Below, piece after piece: positions 53,603-62,188 of a DNA stretch of 64,000 bases; the stretch's first letter is position 1, and the number at the start of each line of letters is the position of its first letter. Source of the stretch: CAZIKF01 sp964539825. Its GTDB lineage: Bacteria; Muiribacteriota; UBA6191. A program made the position numbers and the translations under genes. The DNA is taken from the NCBI GenBank assembly GCA_964539825.1, contig CAZIKF010000028.1, forward strand, positions 3,587 through 67,586, read 5' to 3'. Under the pieces are notes generated by a model. That model was not told the origin of the DNA, did no database searches, and saw nothing but the letters and a program-made list of their open reading frames with translations.

Positions 53603-56179
53603 ATGGGAAAGCAACTCATTATCGCAGAGAAACCTAGCGTTGCCCAGGATATTGCCAAGGCCCTGGGGATCAAGAATAAAGAAGGCAACTATTTCGAAGA
53701 CGACTCCTATGTGTTGACCTGGACTATTGGTCACCTTCTCGAGTTTAAGGACCCGGAAGACATCGATAAAAAATATAAGGCCTGGAGGATCAAGGAACTT
53801 CCCATTCTTCCACCAAAATTTGAATATAAGGTAATTTCGAAAACTCGTGAACAATATTCGGTCATCAAGAAATTACTTAAGCGTAAGGACATTGACGGCC
53901 TCATCAATGCTTGTGACGCCGGTCGTGAAGGGGAGTTAATCTTCCGCGAAATTCTCTACAAGGAAAAGTCCAAATTACCCATAAAGAGGCTATGGCTTTC
54001 TTCCATGACCAAAGCATCAATCCAAAAGGGATTTACCAATCTCCTGCCCGGTGAAGAATTAGAAGGTCTCGCAGATGCCGCGAGAAACCGAGCCGAAAGC
54101 GATTGGCTGATTGGTATCAATGGAACACGGGCTGTCACCAAAAGACTACAAAGTAGAAGCCGCAGGACTGTGTTTTCCATCGGTCGAGTCCAAACTCCAA
54201 CATTGGGAATGGTGGTTGACCGTGAACTGGAGATTCTTAGCCACGTCCCAAAGCCATATTGGAGAATTCATGCTGAATTTCAGGCTTCGGACCATTCTTA
54301 TAAGGGCTTGCTGCACCTGGCAAAGTCTGAAGATGAGCAGAAAGATCGGATCTTTGACTATAAGAAAGTCGAGGAATTGATCAAGGGATTGGAGAAAACC
54401 ACTCGCAAAGCCCAGGCCAGTGAAACCCGTAAAAAATCACTGCAGAGTCCATATTCCCTGTTTGATCTGACTTCCCTGCAAAGAGAATCAAACCAGCGTT
54501 TAGGATTCTCTGCAATCAGAACCCTCCAGTCTGCTCAACGACTCTATGAACAGCATAAGCTTATTACCTATCCCCGTACGGATTCCAAGCATCTACCCGA
54601 TGAATATGCCCAGATTCTCACCGATTCCTTGAATCAACTCCAATCCTTCCAATCTTTCCAACAGCACATTTCCCCCATCCTGGGAAAGATCCAATCCGAT
54701 AATCGCAAAGTCTTCGATGATGCCAAGGTTTCCGATCACTTCGCGATCATACCCACCGGACAAACCCCTACAGCTTCCCTTCGTGATGATGACGCCAGAG
54801 TCTTTGAACTCATCTTGCGGCGTGTGATCGCAGTGTTTCATCCGCCGGCGGAATGGGAAGTAGTGGAACGCAGCACCCAATTGGATGGGTTAAAATTCAA
54901 GTGCAGAGGAAAATTCCTCAAAGTTCCCGGCTGGACTACTGTATACGGAAAAATCGAAGAGGAAGGTACCTCTCTCCCGCCCCTCATACCGGGTCAGGAT
55001 AAAGCAAGCGATGTCGAAGTCCAGGCAACTGAGTTTGAGACTTCGGACCACCATACCAAACCCCCCCCAAGAGTTGGAGAGGCAAAATTATTGAGCCTGA
55101 TGGAATATGCCGGCAAGAATCTCGAAAGTGAAGAACAGCATGAAGTTATGGAGGGAAAGGGAATAGGAACTCCCGCGACCCGTGCAGATATTATTGAAAA
55201 CCTGATTTCAAAAGAATATCTCGGACGTAGCGGGAACTCGTTGCGGGCAACAGCCAAATCCATTCGATTATTTGATGTTTTGCGAAGAGTAGATATAAAG
55301 AGCCTGAGTTCAGTTGAACTCACTGCGGATATGGAAGTGCTCCTGCGAGAAGTTCAAAGTCGCCAGAGTACCAGTGAAGAGTACATGAATCGCATCATTG
55401 ATTACATCACTGAAATCGTTCAGCAAGTCCGTGATTTTCAATATGATGAGCTATACGAGAATGATCCGACCCTGGGAACCTGCCCGGTCTGCAAATCCAT
55501 GATCAGGGAAAATCTCTATGCCTATTCCTGCGAAAAGAACACCATGGAAAACTCCCAATGCGACTTTGTGGTTCATAAAGAACTTTCCCAGCGCTACATT
55601 GATTACCAAAGTCTCGAGGAAGTCCTGGAGAAAGGCCACACTCGAGATCTGGAATTTCGTTTTCCCGATGGAAAGCCCTTTACCGGGCGTCTATGCATAG
55701 GCAGTTCCAACCGGGCTGAAATCGAACGGTTGTTGGAAGACGGTACCTATGTACTACAAAAACCAAAATCAGCCCAGGACATGCAGGATGAAGAAACCAT
55801 TGAATCCGAAAGGTTACTCGACAGCGACTACTTTGCCCTGCAGGGAACTTTTCGAAAAACAGATCAGGCCTTCTATTTTGAGAGCAAAGATGTACCTAAA
55901 GTACTCAAGGGTAAATCCAAGAAATTTGAAAATGGCCCCTTTGTGGGAAGACTTCCCGCGGAAATCTGCAAGCGTCCAGTGACCGAGGAAGAAGCGGAAT
56001 CTTATTTTCGTGACGGAGCTACCGATTGGATGAAGAGTTTTATCTCAAAGAGAGGCCGCCCCTTCAACGCCAAACTTTTCGTAAAACCCAACGGGAATTA
56101 TGGATTCGAATTCGAACCACGCAAACCAAGGAAGTCCGAAAAGAAACCTGAAGAGAAGGCTGCTGATTCCCAATCCTGA
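53603..56179 (+). CDS. topB: DNA topoisomerase III (TopB), 858 aa
   Basis: This is a type IA topoisomerase that relaxes or decatenates DNA through a tyrosine-linked break. The Toprim domain has IIAEKPSVAQDIA and ACDAGREGELIF; the DAGREGE form is usual in TopB. The catalytic Tyr lies in LITYPRTDSKHLP (about residue 322). After the core come a zinc-like Cys set (CPVCKS, SCEKN, QCDF) and two C-terminal topoisomerase repeats with GKPFTGRL and NGPFVGRLPAEICKRPVTEE. It is larger than E. coli TopB because of this tail, as in many non-enteric bacteria. Monocistronic by position. Confidence 0.92.
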   Translation: MGKQLIIAEKPSVAQDIAKALGIKNKEGNYFEDDSYVLTWTIGHLLEFKDPEDIDKKYKAWRIKELPILPPKFEYKVISKTREQYSVIKKLLKRKDIDGLINACDAGREGELIFREILYKEKSKLPIKRLWLSSMTKASIQKGFTNLLPGEELEGLADAARNRAESDWLIGINGTRAVTKRLQSRSRRTVFSIGRVQTPTLGMVVDRELEILSHVPKPYWRIHAEFQASDHSYKGLLHLAKSEDEQKDRIFDYKKVEELIKGLEKTTRKAQASETRKKSLQSPYSLFDLTSLQRESNQRLGFSAIRTLQSAQRLYEQHKLITYPRTDSKHLPDEYAQILTDSLNQLQSFQSFQQHISPILGKIQSDNRKVFDDAKVSDHFAIIPTGQTPTASLRDDDARVFELILRRVIAVFHPPAEWEVVERSTQLDGLKFKCRGKFLKVPGWTTVYGKIEEEGTSLPPLIPGQDKASDVEVQATEFETSDHHTKPPPRVGEAKLLSLMEYAGKNLESEEQHEVMEGKGIGTPATRADIIENLISKEYLGRSGNSLRATAKSIRLFDVLRRVDIKSLSSVELTADMEVLLREVQSRQSTSEEYMNRIIDYITEIVQQVRDFQYDELYENDPTLGTCPVCKSMIRENLYAYSCEKNTMENSQCDFVVHKELSQRYIDYQSLEEVLEKGHTRDLEFRFPDGKPFTGRLCIGSSNRAEIERLLEDGTYVLQKPKSAQDMQDEETIESERLLDSDYFALQGTFRKTDQAFYFESKDVPKVLKGKSKKFENGPFVGRLPAEICKRPVTEEEAESYFRDGATDWMKSFISKRGRPFNAKLFVKPNGNYGFEFEPRKPRKSEKKPEEKAADSQS

Positions 56180-56262
56180 TCCAAAGTTTTCTAAGAGAGA
56201 AACCTTTCGGTTACTTTAGTCGTAGTCATCCTTCAGAATAGAACTATTCCCGGAGTTAACCC

Positions 56263-58419
56263 ATGCGTTTCTTTTGGCTGCTAATTTTTCCCATCACTCT
56301 CCTTTTGCCACATAGCCATGCTGGCCTGAAAAACTACCTGGAATCAGCAAAAATCAAGGAAGAAATAAAGAATGAGATCGCTGAACTCGACATTGGATTC
56401 AAAGTAGATCTCTTTGATCTCAACCTGGCGGAAGGGGTTGGGATCTCCTCAAGGTATCGCTATGAAGTCGAGCCTTCCTATATTGACGACTGGTACACAA
56501 GGATTGATAAATGGGTCCTCAACACCGATCTGCGTCCCGGAGATTTTATCAAAGATTTAGACCTACCCATCTCTGTTAATGTTGGCAATGGGATGGAGGT
56601 TGTTTTTGTACGCCAGTTCAAGACGCGTAAAGAAGCCATGAAGGCACTTCCCTACACCTTTGCCAGGCTTCCCCTAAAAGCCAAGCTGGCTCGTAGTAAG
56701 CTTCAGCCAGGAGATTTTGTCAGCCTACCTGCCAACCTGAATGTCATGGTGAGTGCCGGTACAACAGCTACGGATGGCTTCCTTAGCGCTGGTGCCCATA
56801 CTCACTACCTTCTTAGCGGTGCTTTCCAAATCCATCTCTTTCGGATGAAAGATGACAAGGTTCGAGTCAAACTGATGGCGCTAAGAAAACGGGGACTGGG
56901 AGCATCCGCTTCCGCAGATATAGATTTCAAGATCTTTGGTATTGGGCTCGTAGATCGAAGAATAAAGAGATTTATAGGTGTCAACATCGCGGATTTACGC
57001 TATGACAAAGAAACCGGTAATCTTTTCCTCATGGACTTCATTTTTGATCTAAAGGATTCACAGTCCCGTAAAGCCTATAATCAAATCCTGGGCAGTACCT
57101 ACAAATTCAAGAATCTCAAGATTCTAAATCCCTTTCAAAGTCACAAGGAAATTTCCCAACAACTCATCTCAGATCTTACCCTCACTGAAGACATCTTTAA
57201 AGAAGATCGCGAAAAGCCGGTAGAGCGGCGTAGAGTGGATCGCATCTTCAAAGGATCGAATGAATTTGAAAGGAAATCCAAGAATTTCAAACTCGGCTTC
57301 AAGCTAATAAAATACTCCAAAGAGCAAGCCTATACCGAAAACCAGATCAGCTTTGTGGATCGTGAGGAAAAGAAGCACCACTACTTTTTCCCCACACATA
57401 CAGTGGTTAAGAAGAACTCGTTTCTGTTCGGCTTTGCCAAATCTTCTACGGTCATGAACTATTTTGCCCTGTGGCCTACCGACAAAGATGGGAGATCTCT
57501 TGATGAGAGCCGCCATATCACGGTCAGTAAGGATCCCCTGGATCCCGACGGGGATATTCTCATCAGTAAGCTCCCTCCGCTTGAGGGTGCCTCTGGAGAC
57601 TCTCCTGACTACAAAGATTTTGGAATGTCCATGGATCGTAAGGACAAGAGGATGTGGGGCTTTGAACAACGGGATATCAAAGACTATATCCGTAGAAATA
57701 TTCCCGCTTCCATCTACAACCAGATCAAGTGGGGAGACTGGGCAGAAGAGAAAAAGCGCTTCAATGGAAGAATTTTCTTCCAGGCCATCATTCATAGGGT
57801 TGGAGTAGGGCAATTAGCCAATAGAAACAGAGACGACCTCAAAGAGAGTCTGGATGCTTTTATGGAAACTGTACCGCTCCCAAAGGTCCACGATTCCGGA
57901 TCAAGCAAAAAACACGGTCCAAAACCCACCTGGCAGTCGCAAAATGCACGGGGTATCAGAAAGATGATTAAGGGCCTTGATGAGGCTCTTAGCGCTGAAC
58001 ATATACTTAGAGATAAAGAAAGAATCCAAAAGCTAATGGAACTTAGAAGCATCGATGCTTTCCAGGAACTCGGCTCCGGGTTTCTGATCTCTCTTTTGGA
58101 TAGTAGAAGCCTCAGTAAGCACATCTCCATCACCTTGCATGCCAGTGCTAAGGATACTGAGACCCTTGATTTTGAGTATGGTGATCATGAACTCAAGGAA
58201 CTCTACAAAGAGCTACAGTATGTGCAGGGCGTTTTGAATAACCGCTCTTTTGATATGCGTCTTCTCAAGGAAGAACAGGACTCAGCCCAGAGAATTGGAT
58301 CTGCAAGCCTTTCCACAGACCAGGGTGAAGATCGTGAGGGAGAGGGGAATGAAGAGCTGGATGAAGGTCCCCTGAACGAAGAAACTGAAAGCCCAGATGT
58401 CTCGGGGCTGGCTGACTAG
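56263..58419 (+). CDS. Secreted protein of unknown family, paralogue 1, 718 aa
   Basis: A Sec signal peptide (hydrophobic LLIFPITLLLPHS, cleavage after HSHA) is followed by a mature protein with no known domain. The first half is beta-rich with conserved blocks such as GISSRYRYEVEPSY, LPYTFARLPLKAK and FRMKDDKVRVKLMALRKRG. The second half is more helical and ends in an acidic tail. It is about two thirds identical by eye to the next gene over the whole length. KTYKFKN-like and FFPTHTVVKK segments are shared. CGGAG precedes the ATG. Probable place: periplasm or outer surface. Confidence 0.7.
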   Translation: MRFFWLLIFPITLLLPHSHAGLKNYLESAKIKEEIKNEIAELDIGFKVDLFDLNLAEGVGISSRYRYEVEPSYIDDWYTRIDKWVLNTDLRPGDFIKDLDLPISVNVGNGMEVVFVRQFKTRKEAMKALPYTFARLPLKAKLARSKLQPGDFVSLPANLNVMVSAGTTATDGFLSAGAHTHYLLSGAFQIHLFRMKDDKVRVKLMALRKRGLGASASADIDFKIFGIGLVDRRIKRFIGVNIADLRYDKETGNLFLMDFIFDLKDSQSRKAYNQILGSTYKFKNLKILNPFQSHKEISQQLISDLTLTEDIFKEDREKPVERRRVDRIFKGSNEFERKSKNFKLGFKLIKYSKEQAYTENQISFVDREEKKHHYFFPTHTVVKKNSFLFGFAKSSTVMNYFALWPTDKDGRSLDESRHITVSKDPLDPDGDILISKLPPLEGASGDSPDYKDFGMSMDRKDKRMWGFEQRDIKDYIRRNIPASIYNQIKWGDWAEEKKRFNGRIFFQAIIHRVGVGQLANRNRDDLKESLDAFMETVPLPKVHDSGSSKKHGPKPTWQSQNARGIRKMIKGLDEALSAEHILRDKERIQKLMELRSIDAFQELGSGFLISLLDSRSLSKHISITLHASAKDTETLDFEYGDHELKELYKELQYVQGVLNNRSFDMRLLKEEQDSAQRIGSASLSTDQGEDREGEGNEELDEGPLNEETESPDVSGLAD

Positions 58420-58461
58420 CAGCCGGTCGCAGTAAAAGGCGATTCTCCGACAGGCTCCCAG
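58419..58461. repeat. 43-bp interspersed repeat, copy 2 (inverted)
   Basis: It matches the reverse complement of 33911-33953 at 40 of 43 positions. It begins at the last base of the TAG stop of the first paralogue. The remaining gap to the next gene (58462-58611) shows no other clear element apart from AGGAAG before the ATG at 58612. Confidence 0.7.
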
Positions 58462-58611
58462 AATTCTCCGCTTCTTCAATGACAGGCCCAGTATTGGGTT
58501 TCAGCATTCCTTTGCGAATCGAGTACTTTTTTTTAAATTCATGCAACTCTGAGATAACATTCACGTAATCTCATTGTAGAATCTGACACTCTTCTTTAAA
58601 GGAAGTTACCT

Positions 58612-60741
58612 ATGCGTTTTCTATTCTTTTTCATTCTCGCCCTAACTCTATTGGCTCCATCCTCCCATGCTGGTATCAAAGATTGGCTCAGTCCAGCAAA
58701 ACTCAAAGAGGAAATCAAACGTGAAATCGCCGAGTTAGATATCAAGTTTAAGGTAGATCTGGTAGACCTTAACCTGGCCGAAGGAATCGGTATTTCCAGC
58801 CGCTACCGCTATGAGGTTGAACCTTCCTATATGGATGGGTGGTATAACCGCATGGATAAATGGATTCTCAAGGCCAACCTGAACCCAGGAGACCTTCTCT
58901 CAGATGTTGTTGATTTACCCATTTCAATAAATATAGAAAACGGAACGGAAATTATTTTTGTTCGCCAATTCAAATCAAAAAAGAAAGCACTGACAGCACT
59001 TCCTTACACCTTTGCCAGACTCCCCCTCAAAGCCAAATGGGCTCGCAAAAACCTGAAGCCAGGTGATTTCGTAAGCATTCCTACACGACTCAACATCGTT
59101 GTAGGCGCAGGACTATCCTTCACGGAAGGAGTCTTTGGTGCCGGCATCAACAGTCACTATCTTTTGAGTGGTGAGTTTCAAGCCCATATATTTCGGATGA
59201 AAAATGACAAGGTTCGAGTCAAACTCATCGCCCTGCGAAGGCGTGGAAAAGGTGTCGGCGCAACCGCAGGAGTGGAATTTAAAATCTTTGGAATTGGGAT
59301 TATCGATAAAAAAATCAAGAGATTTGTTGATCTAGACCTGGCCAGATTTGGACTGAGTAAGGAACACGGAAATCTCTTTTTGCTCGACTATACCTTTGAT
59401 CTGAAAGACGAGCCCTCTCGAAAGGCATACGATCAGATTCTGAGCAGTACCTTCAAATTCAAGAATCTTAAGATTCTAAACCCCTTTAAGAGTCACAAAG
59501 AAGTGGGGGATGAGTTAATTACCGATCTCACGCTCACCGAAGAAATTTTTAAAGAGGATCGTGAGAAGCCCGAAGCTGAGCGCCGTATCGATCGCATCTT
59601 CAAAGGCTCCAATGAATTTGAACGAAAGTCCAGCAACTGGAAACTCGGATTTAACCTGATCAAGTATTCCAAAGAAAATATCTATACGGAAAACCAGATT
59701 AGCTACACAGACCGGGACGATAAACAGCACCATTTCTTTTTTCCAACCCACACGGTTATCAAAAAGAATAAGTTTCTCTTTGGCCTCTCCAAAACACAGA
59801 AGGTTATCAACTACTTTGCCCTCTGGCCCACTGACGCCCAGGGAAGATCTCTCGACCCGGCTAAAAGATTAATGAGTCTGGAGTCCAGCCAAAATGAACT
59901 TGGACAGCCACTGGGATATTTTGATGATGAGGGTGGTCCAGATTTCAAGGATTTCGGGATGTCCATGGACGTGAAAGACAAGCGTATGTGGGGAAGTGAG
60001 CAAAAAGATCTGAAAGAATTCTTCATGAGAAATATCCCTGGTTGGATCTATGATCAAATCGAATGGGGAGAATGGAATGAGAATAAGAAGCGTTATAACG
60101 TGCGAATTTTCTTCCAGGCAATTATTCACCGAGTAGCCCTTGGAGACTTACAAAGATCGGTAAGATCAGGCTTAAAACACAGACTAGACACCTTTATGGA
60201 TACGGTGCCACTGCCCGACCCCCGTTCATCAAATACCAATGATTGGGAGGATGATGAAACCTGGCAGGAGCAGAATTCCTGGAAGCTGAGAAAGATGGTC
60301 AAAGGACTCGATGAGGCCCTCACGGAAGAATCTGCAATGAGTGACAAACAGAGAATTAAAAAGCTCATGGAACTTCGGAAAAACGGAGCCTTTCAGGAAC
60401 TCGGACTCGGGTTTCTCATCTCTTTGTTAGATCACCGATCCCTTAACAAGAATATCTATGTATCCCTACACGCAAGTGCCAAAGACACCAAGTCGGTGGA
60501 TTTCGAATTCGGGGATCACGAACTCAAAGAACTCTATAAAGAACTGCAATACGTACAGGGAGTTCTCAACAACCGATCCTTTGATATGCGTTTAGTCAAA
60601 GAGCAGACCGAAACAGGGCAAAAGCTCAGTGGACCCGCTCCCCACGACTTGCATGATGGAGAAGAGGGGCCTGAGCCTGAGATTAAGAAAGGGCCGCTGA
60701 ATAAAGAGACCTCAGCTCCTGAATTCGAAGCTCAGGAATAA
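58612..60741 (+). CDS. Secreted protein of unknown family, paralogue 2, 709 aa
   Basis: This is the tandem paralogue of the preceding gene, with the same layout: signal peptide (cleavage after SSHA), shared blocks (GISSRYRYEVEPSYMD, LPYTFARLPLKAKWARK), a FKIFGIG strand, FKGSNEFERKS, a FFFPTHTVIKK block and the C-terminal ELKELYKELQYVQGVLNNRS helix. Differences cluster in the linker around residues 400-450 and in the acidic tail. AGGAAG lies 8 bases before the ATG. The 190-base gap contains a mobile-looking repeat, so the two genes may have separate promoters. Confidence 0.7.
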   Translation: MRFLFFFILALTLLAPSSHAGIKDWLSPAKLKEEIKREIAELDIKFKVDLVDLNLAEGIGISSRYRYEVEPSYMDGWYNRMDKWILKANLNPGDLLSDVVDLPISINIENGTEIIFVRQFKSKKKALTALPYTFARLPLKAKWARKNLKPGDFVSIPTRLNIVVGAGLSFTEGVFGAGINSHYLLSGEFQAHIFRMKNDKVRVKLIALRRRGKGVGATAGVEFKIFGIGIIDKKIKRFVDLDLARFGLSKEHGNLFLLDYTFDLKDEPSRKAYDQILSSTFKFKNLKILNPFKSHKEVGDELITDLTLTEEIFKEDREKPEAERRIDRIFKGSNEFERKSSNWKLGFNLIKYSKENIYTENQISYTDRDDKQHHFFFPTHTVIKKNKFLFGLSKTQKVINYFALWPTDAQGRSLDPAKRLMSLESSQNELGQPLGYFDDEGGPDFKDFGMSMDVKDKRMWGSEQKDLKEFFMRNIPGWIYDQIEWGEWNENKKRYNVRIFFQAIIHRVALGDLQRSVRSGLKHRLDTFMDTVPLPDPRSSNTNDWEDDETWQEQNSWKLRKMVKGLDEALTEESAMSDKQRIKKLMELRKNGAFQELGLGFLISLLDHRSLNKNIYVSLHASAKDTKSVDFEFGDHELKELYKELQYVQGVLNNRSFDMRLVKEQTETGQKLSGPAPHDLHDGEEGPEPEIKKGPLNKETSAPEFEAQE

Positions 60742-60757
60742 GAGTTGAACCAATAAA

Positions 60758-60892
60758 CTGAAATTTAGGGTCACACGGCTGGCTGCAAAGTCCGCCGCTT
60801 CGCTCATCCTCCTCGGCATTAGCTCTGCTAGTCCCTTCGTCGTCTTCACTTGCCGCAAACTTTTCGCTCACCCATGTGATCCAAAATCTCAG
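60758..60892. repeat. large imperfect hairpin element C (135 bp)
   Basis: Outer arms 60758-60781 and 60869-60892 match at 19 of 24 positions, and TAGC/GCTA at 60820-60830 form the loop stem; the centre is at about 60825. It begins 17 bases after the stop of paralogue 2. There is no T-run. The sequence is unrelated to elements A and B. Confidence 0.6.
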
Positions 60893-61207
60893 CCCATTGA
60901 TTCAAAGATAAAGAGGGTTGAAACAACTCCCACAAAACCACCACACCCAGGTTCTCGACTTATTCCTGATATTAGAAGGGGAGTAGAATAGGTATAGAGT
61001 AATGGGGTAAGTGGATTTTCCCCTGGATCAACTCAAGAATCTTAAGATTTCGTCATTCTCTGGCTTGACCAGGGAATCCAGTATTTTGATGGGTTCTGCT
61101 CAATTTGTGTAGTGGTTTTGTAGCGAAATGAGAAGTCAGAATCAAATATAATGATCTTATGAGAAAAAAGCCTTGAGTTGAGCCATCTGGAATTTAGTAA
61201 TAGTCCG
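60893..61207. other. intergenic region with a short palindromic repeat
   Basis: The only clear element is a 31-bp palindromic repeat at 61051-61081 (listed separately). The rest shows no ribosome binding site, no open frame with plausible composition and no tRNA. Confidence 0.4.
61051..61081. repeat. short palindromic intergenic repeat of the CGTCATTC type
   Basis: CGTCATTCTCTGG, a CTTGA loop and CCAGGGAATCCAG form a stem of nine pairs with one mismatch. It resembles the common 'CGTCATTCC...GGAATCCAG' palindromes spread through many proteobacterial genomes. One copy is seen in this window. Confidence 0.55.
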
Positions 61208-61588
61208 TTATTTCGCCTTAAATAAGGCCCAGGCAAAGAAACCCCAGCCGGCCAGAAGGCTCAGCCCTCCCAGGGGTGTGATGGCCCCTAGCCAACGGAT
61301 CCCGGTAATGGCCATGATGTAGAGCGAACCACTAAAGAACAGTACACCGAAAATCAAAAACCAACCGGCCCATGAAAACCAATGGGGTCCTCCATAGGAT
61401 TTGTAAACGATAGCCACGATAGCGAGGCCCAAACTATGTAACATGTGATACAAAACAGCGGTATTCCAAACATTAAGCATCTCTGTTGATAGCTTTTCCC
61501 TCAGGGCATGCGCACCAAATGCTCCCAGGGCAACACCCAGAAACATCCCTATGGCACTTAAAACAAGAAATTGTTTGATCAAGATCAC
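61208..61588 (-). CDS. DUF423 family membrane protein, 126 aa
   Basis: Four membrane segments and the family signature GVALGAFGAHALREKL near the N-terminus, followed by NTAVLYHMLHSLGL and FSGSLYIMAITG, place it in DUF423 (YgdD/TMEM256-like). The function is unknown. The length is typical. It follows the small GspF-like gene on the minus strand with a gap of 75 bases. Confidence 0.85.
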   Translation of the reverse strand: MILIKQFLVLSAIGMFLGVALGAFGAHALREKLSTEMLNVWNTAVLYHMLHSLGLAIVAIVYKSYGGPHWFSWAGWFLIFGVLFFSGSLYIMAITGIRWLGAITPLGGLSLLAGWGFFAWALFKAK

Positions 61589-61663
61589 TCCTTAGTACGC
61601 CAGCATCATAAAACTTGAACCCGAGTCTCCCAACGATGTAGAAACGGGCACAGTGCCCTGGTC

Positions 61664-62050
61664 TTATCCCACTCCATTAACAAGGGTCAGCATCGGCACA
61701 AAAATCCAGATAAAGACTACAAAGCCTATAAGTAGAGCCAGGGACTGAAGAGCGTTGGTTATCGGCAGCACCACGTAGATCTGCTGAGTAGTCATCACAA
61801 GCCATCCCGCTCCAATTCCTGCCAGCACTATCAGAAGCACAAGGCCCAACCCGAGCGGACCATCCACCGCTCCAGAAACAGAGAGTATGAATGTAGTCAT
61901 CGTGGGGAGTTCCACATTCATCGATTCAAAAATTGATTTGAACTGTGAACTAAAAGGACCCAGGATCCAGACAACAGCCATATATTGAAACGTTACCAAA
62001 ACGACATTGATTAGAAGAGCGACTTTTGCCGCTTCTTGATTTTTGAGCAT
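61664..62050 (-). CDS. Small GspF-like membrane protein, 128 aa
   Basis: Three hydrophobic segments (about 11-32, 65-85 and 95-120) surround FESMNVELPTMTTFILSVSG, which resembles the 'LPxxTxxxxxxS' loop repeated in GspF/PilC inner-membrane proteins of type II secretion. It is far too short to be a full GspF. I take the ATG at 62050, which has AAGGA 6 bases upstream, over an in-frame TTG further out. Its neighbours (an M23-like protein and a divergent secretin) make a link to a secretion or pilus system possible, but this is inference. Confidence 0.45.
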   Translation of the reverse strand: MLKNQEAAKVALLINVVLVTFQYMAVVWILGPFSSQFKSIFESMNVELPTMTTFILSVSGAVDGPLGLGLVLLIVLAGIGAGWLVMTTQQIYVVLPITNALQSLALLIGFVVFIWIFVPMLTLVNGVG

Positions 62051-62188
62051 GCTAATCCTTTCCAAGGAAAATTGCGGGAACAGGCTACTAAAGGGGATTA
62101 TCTAATAACGAAAGCAATTTTGGATACTTTTAAGCAAATTGCAATCTAACTCAAGAATAGTCTTAGTAGAGTTCAGGTCATGGATTTT

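Noticed and set aside
60683..60871. Minus-strand frame over hairpin C
   Set aside because: It follows from the palindromic repeat and overlaps the end of paralogue 2; no start signal is present.
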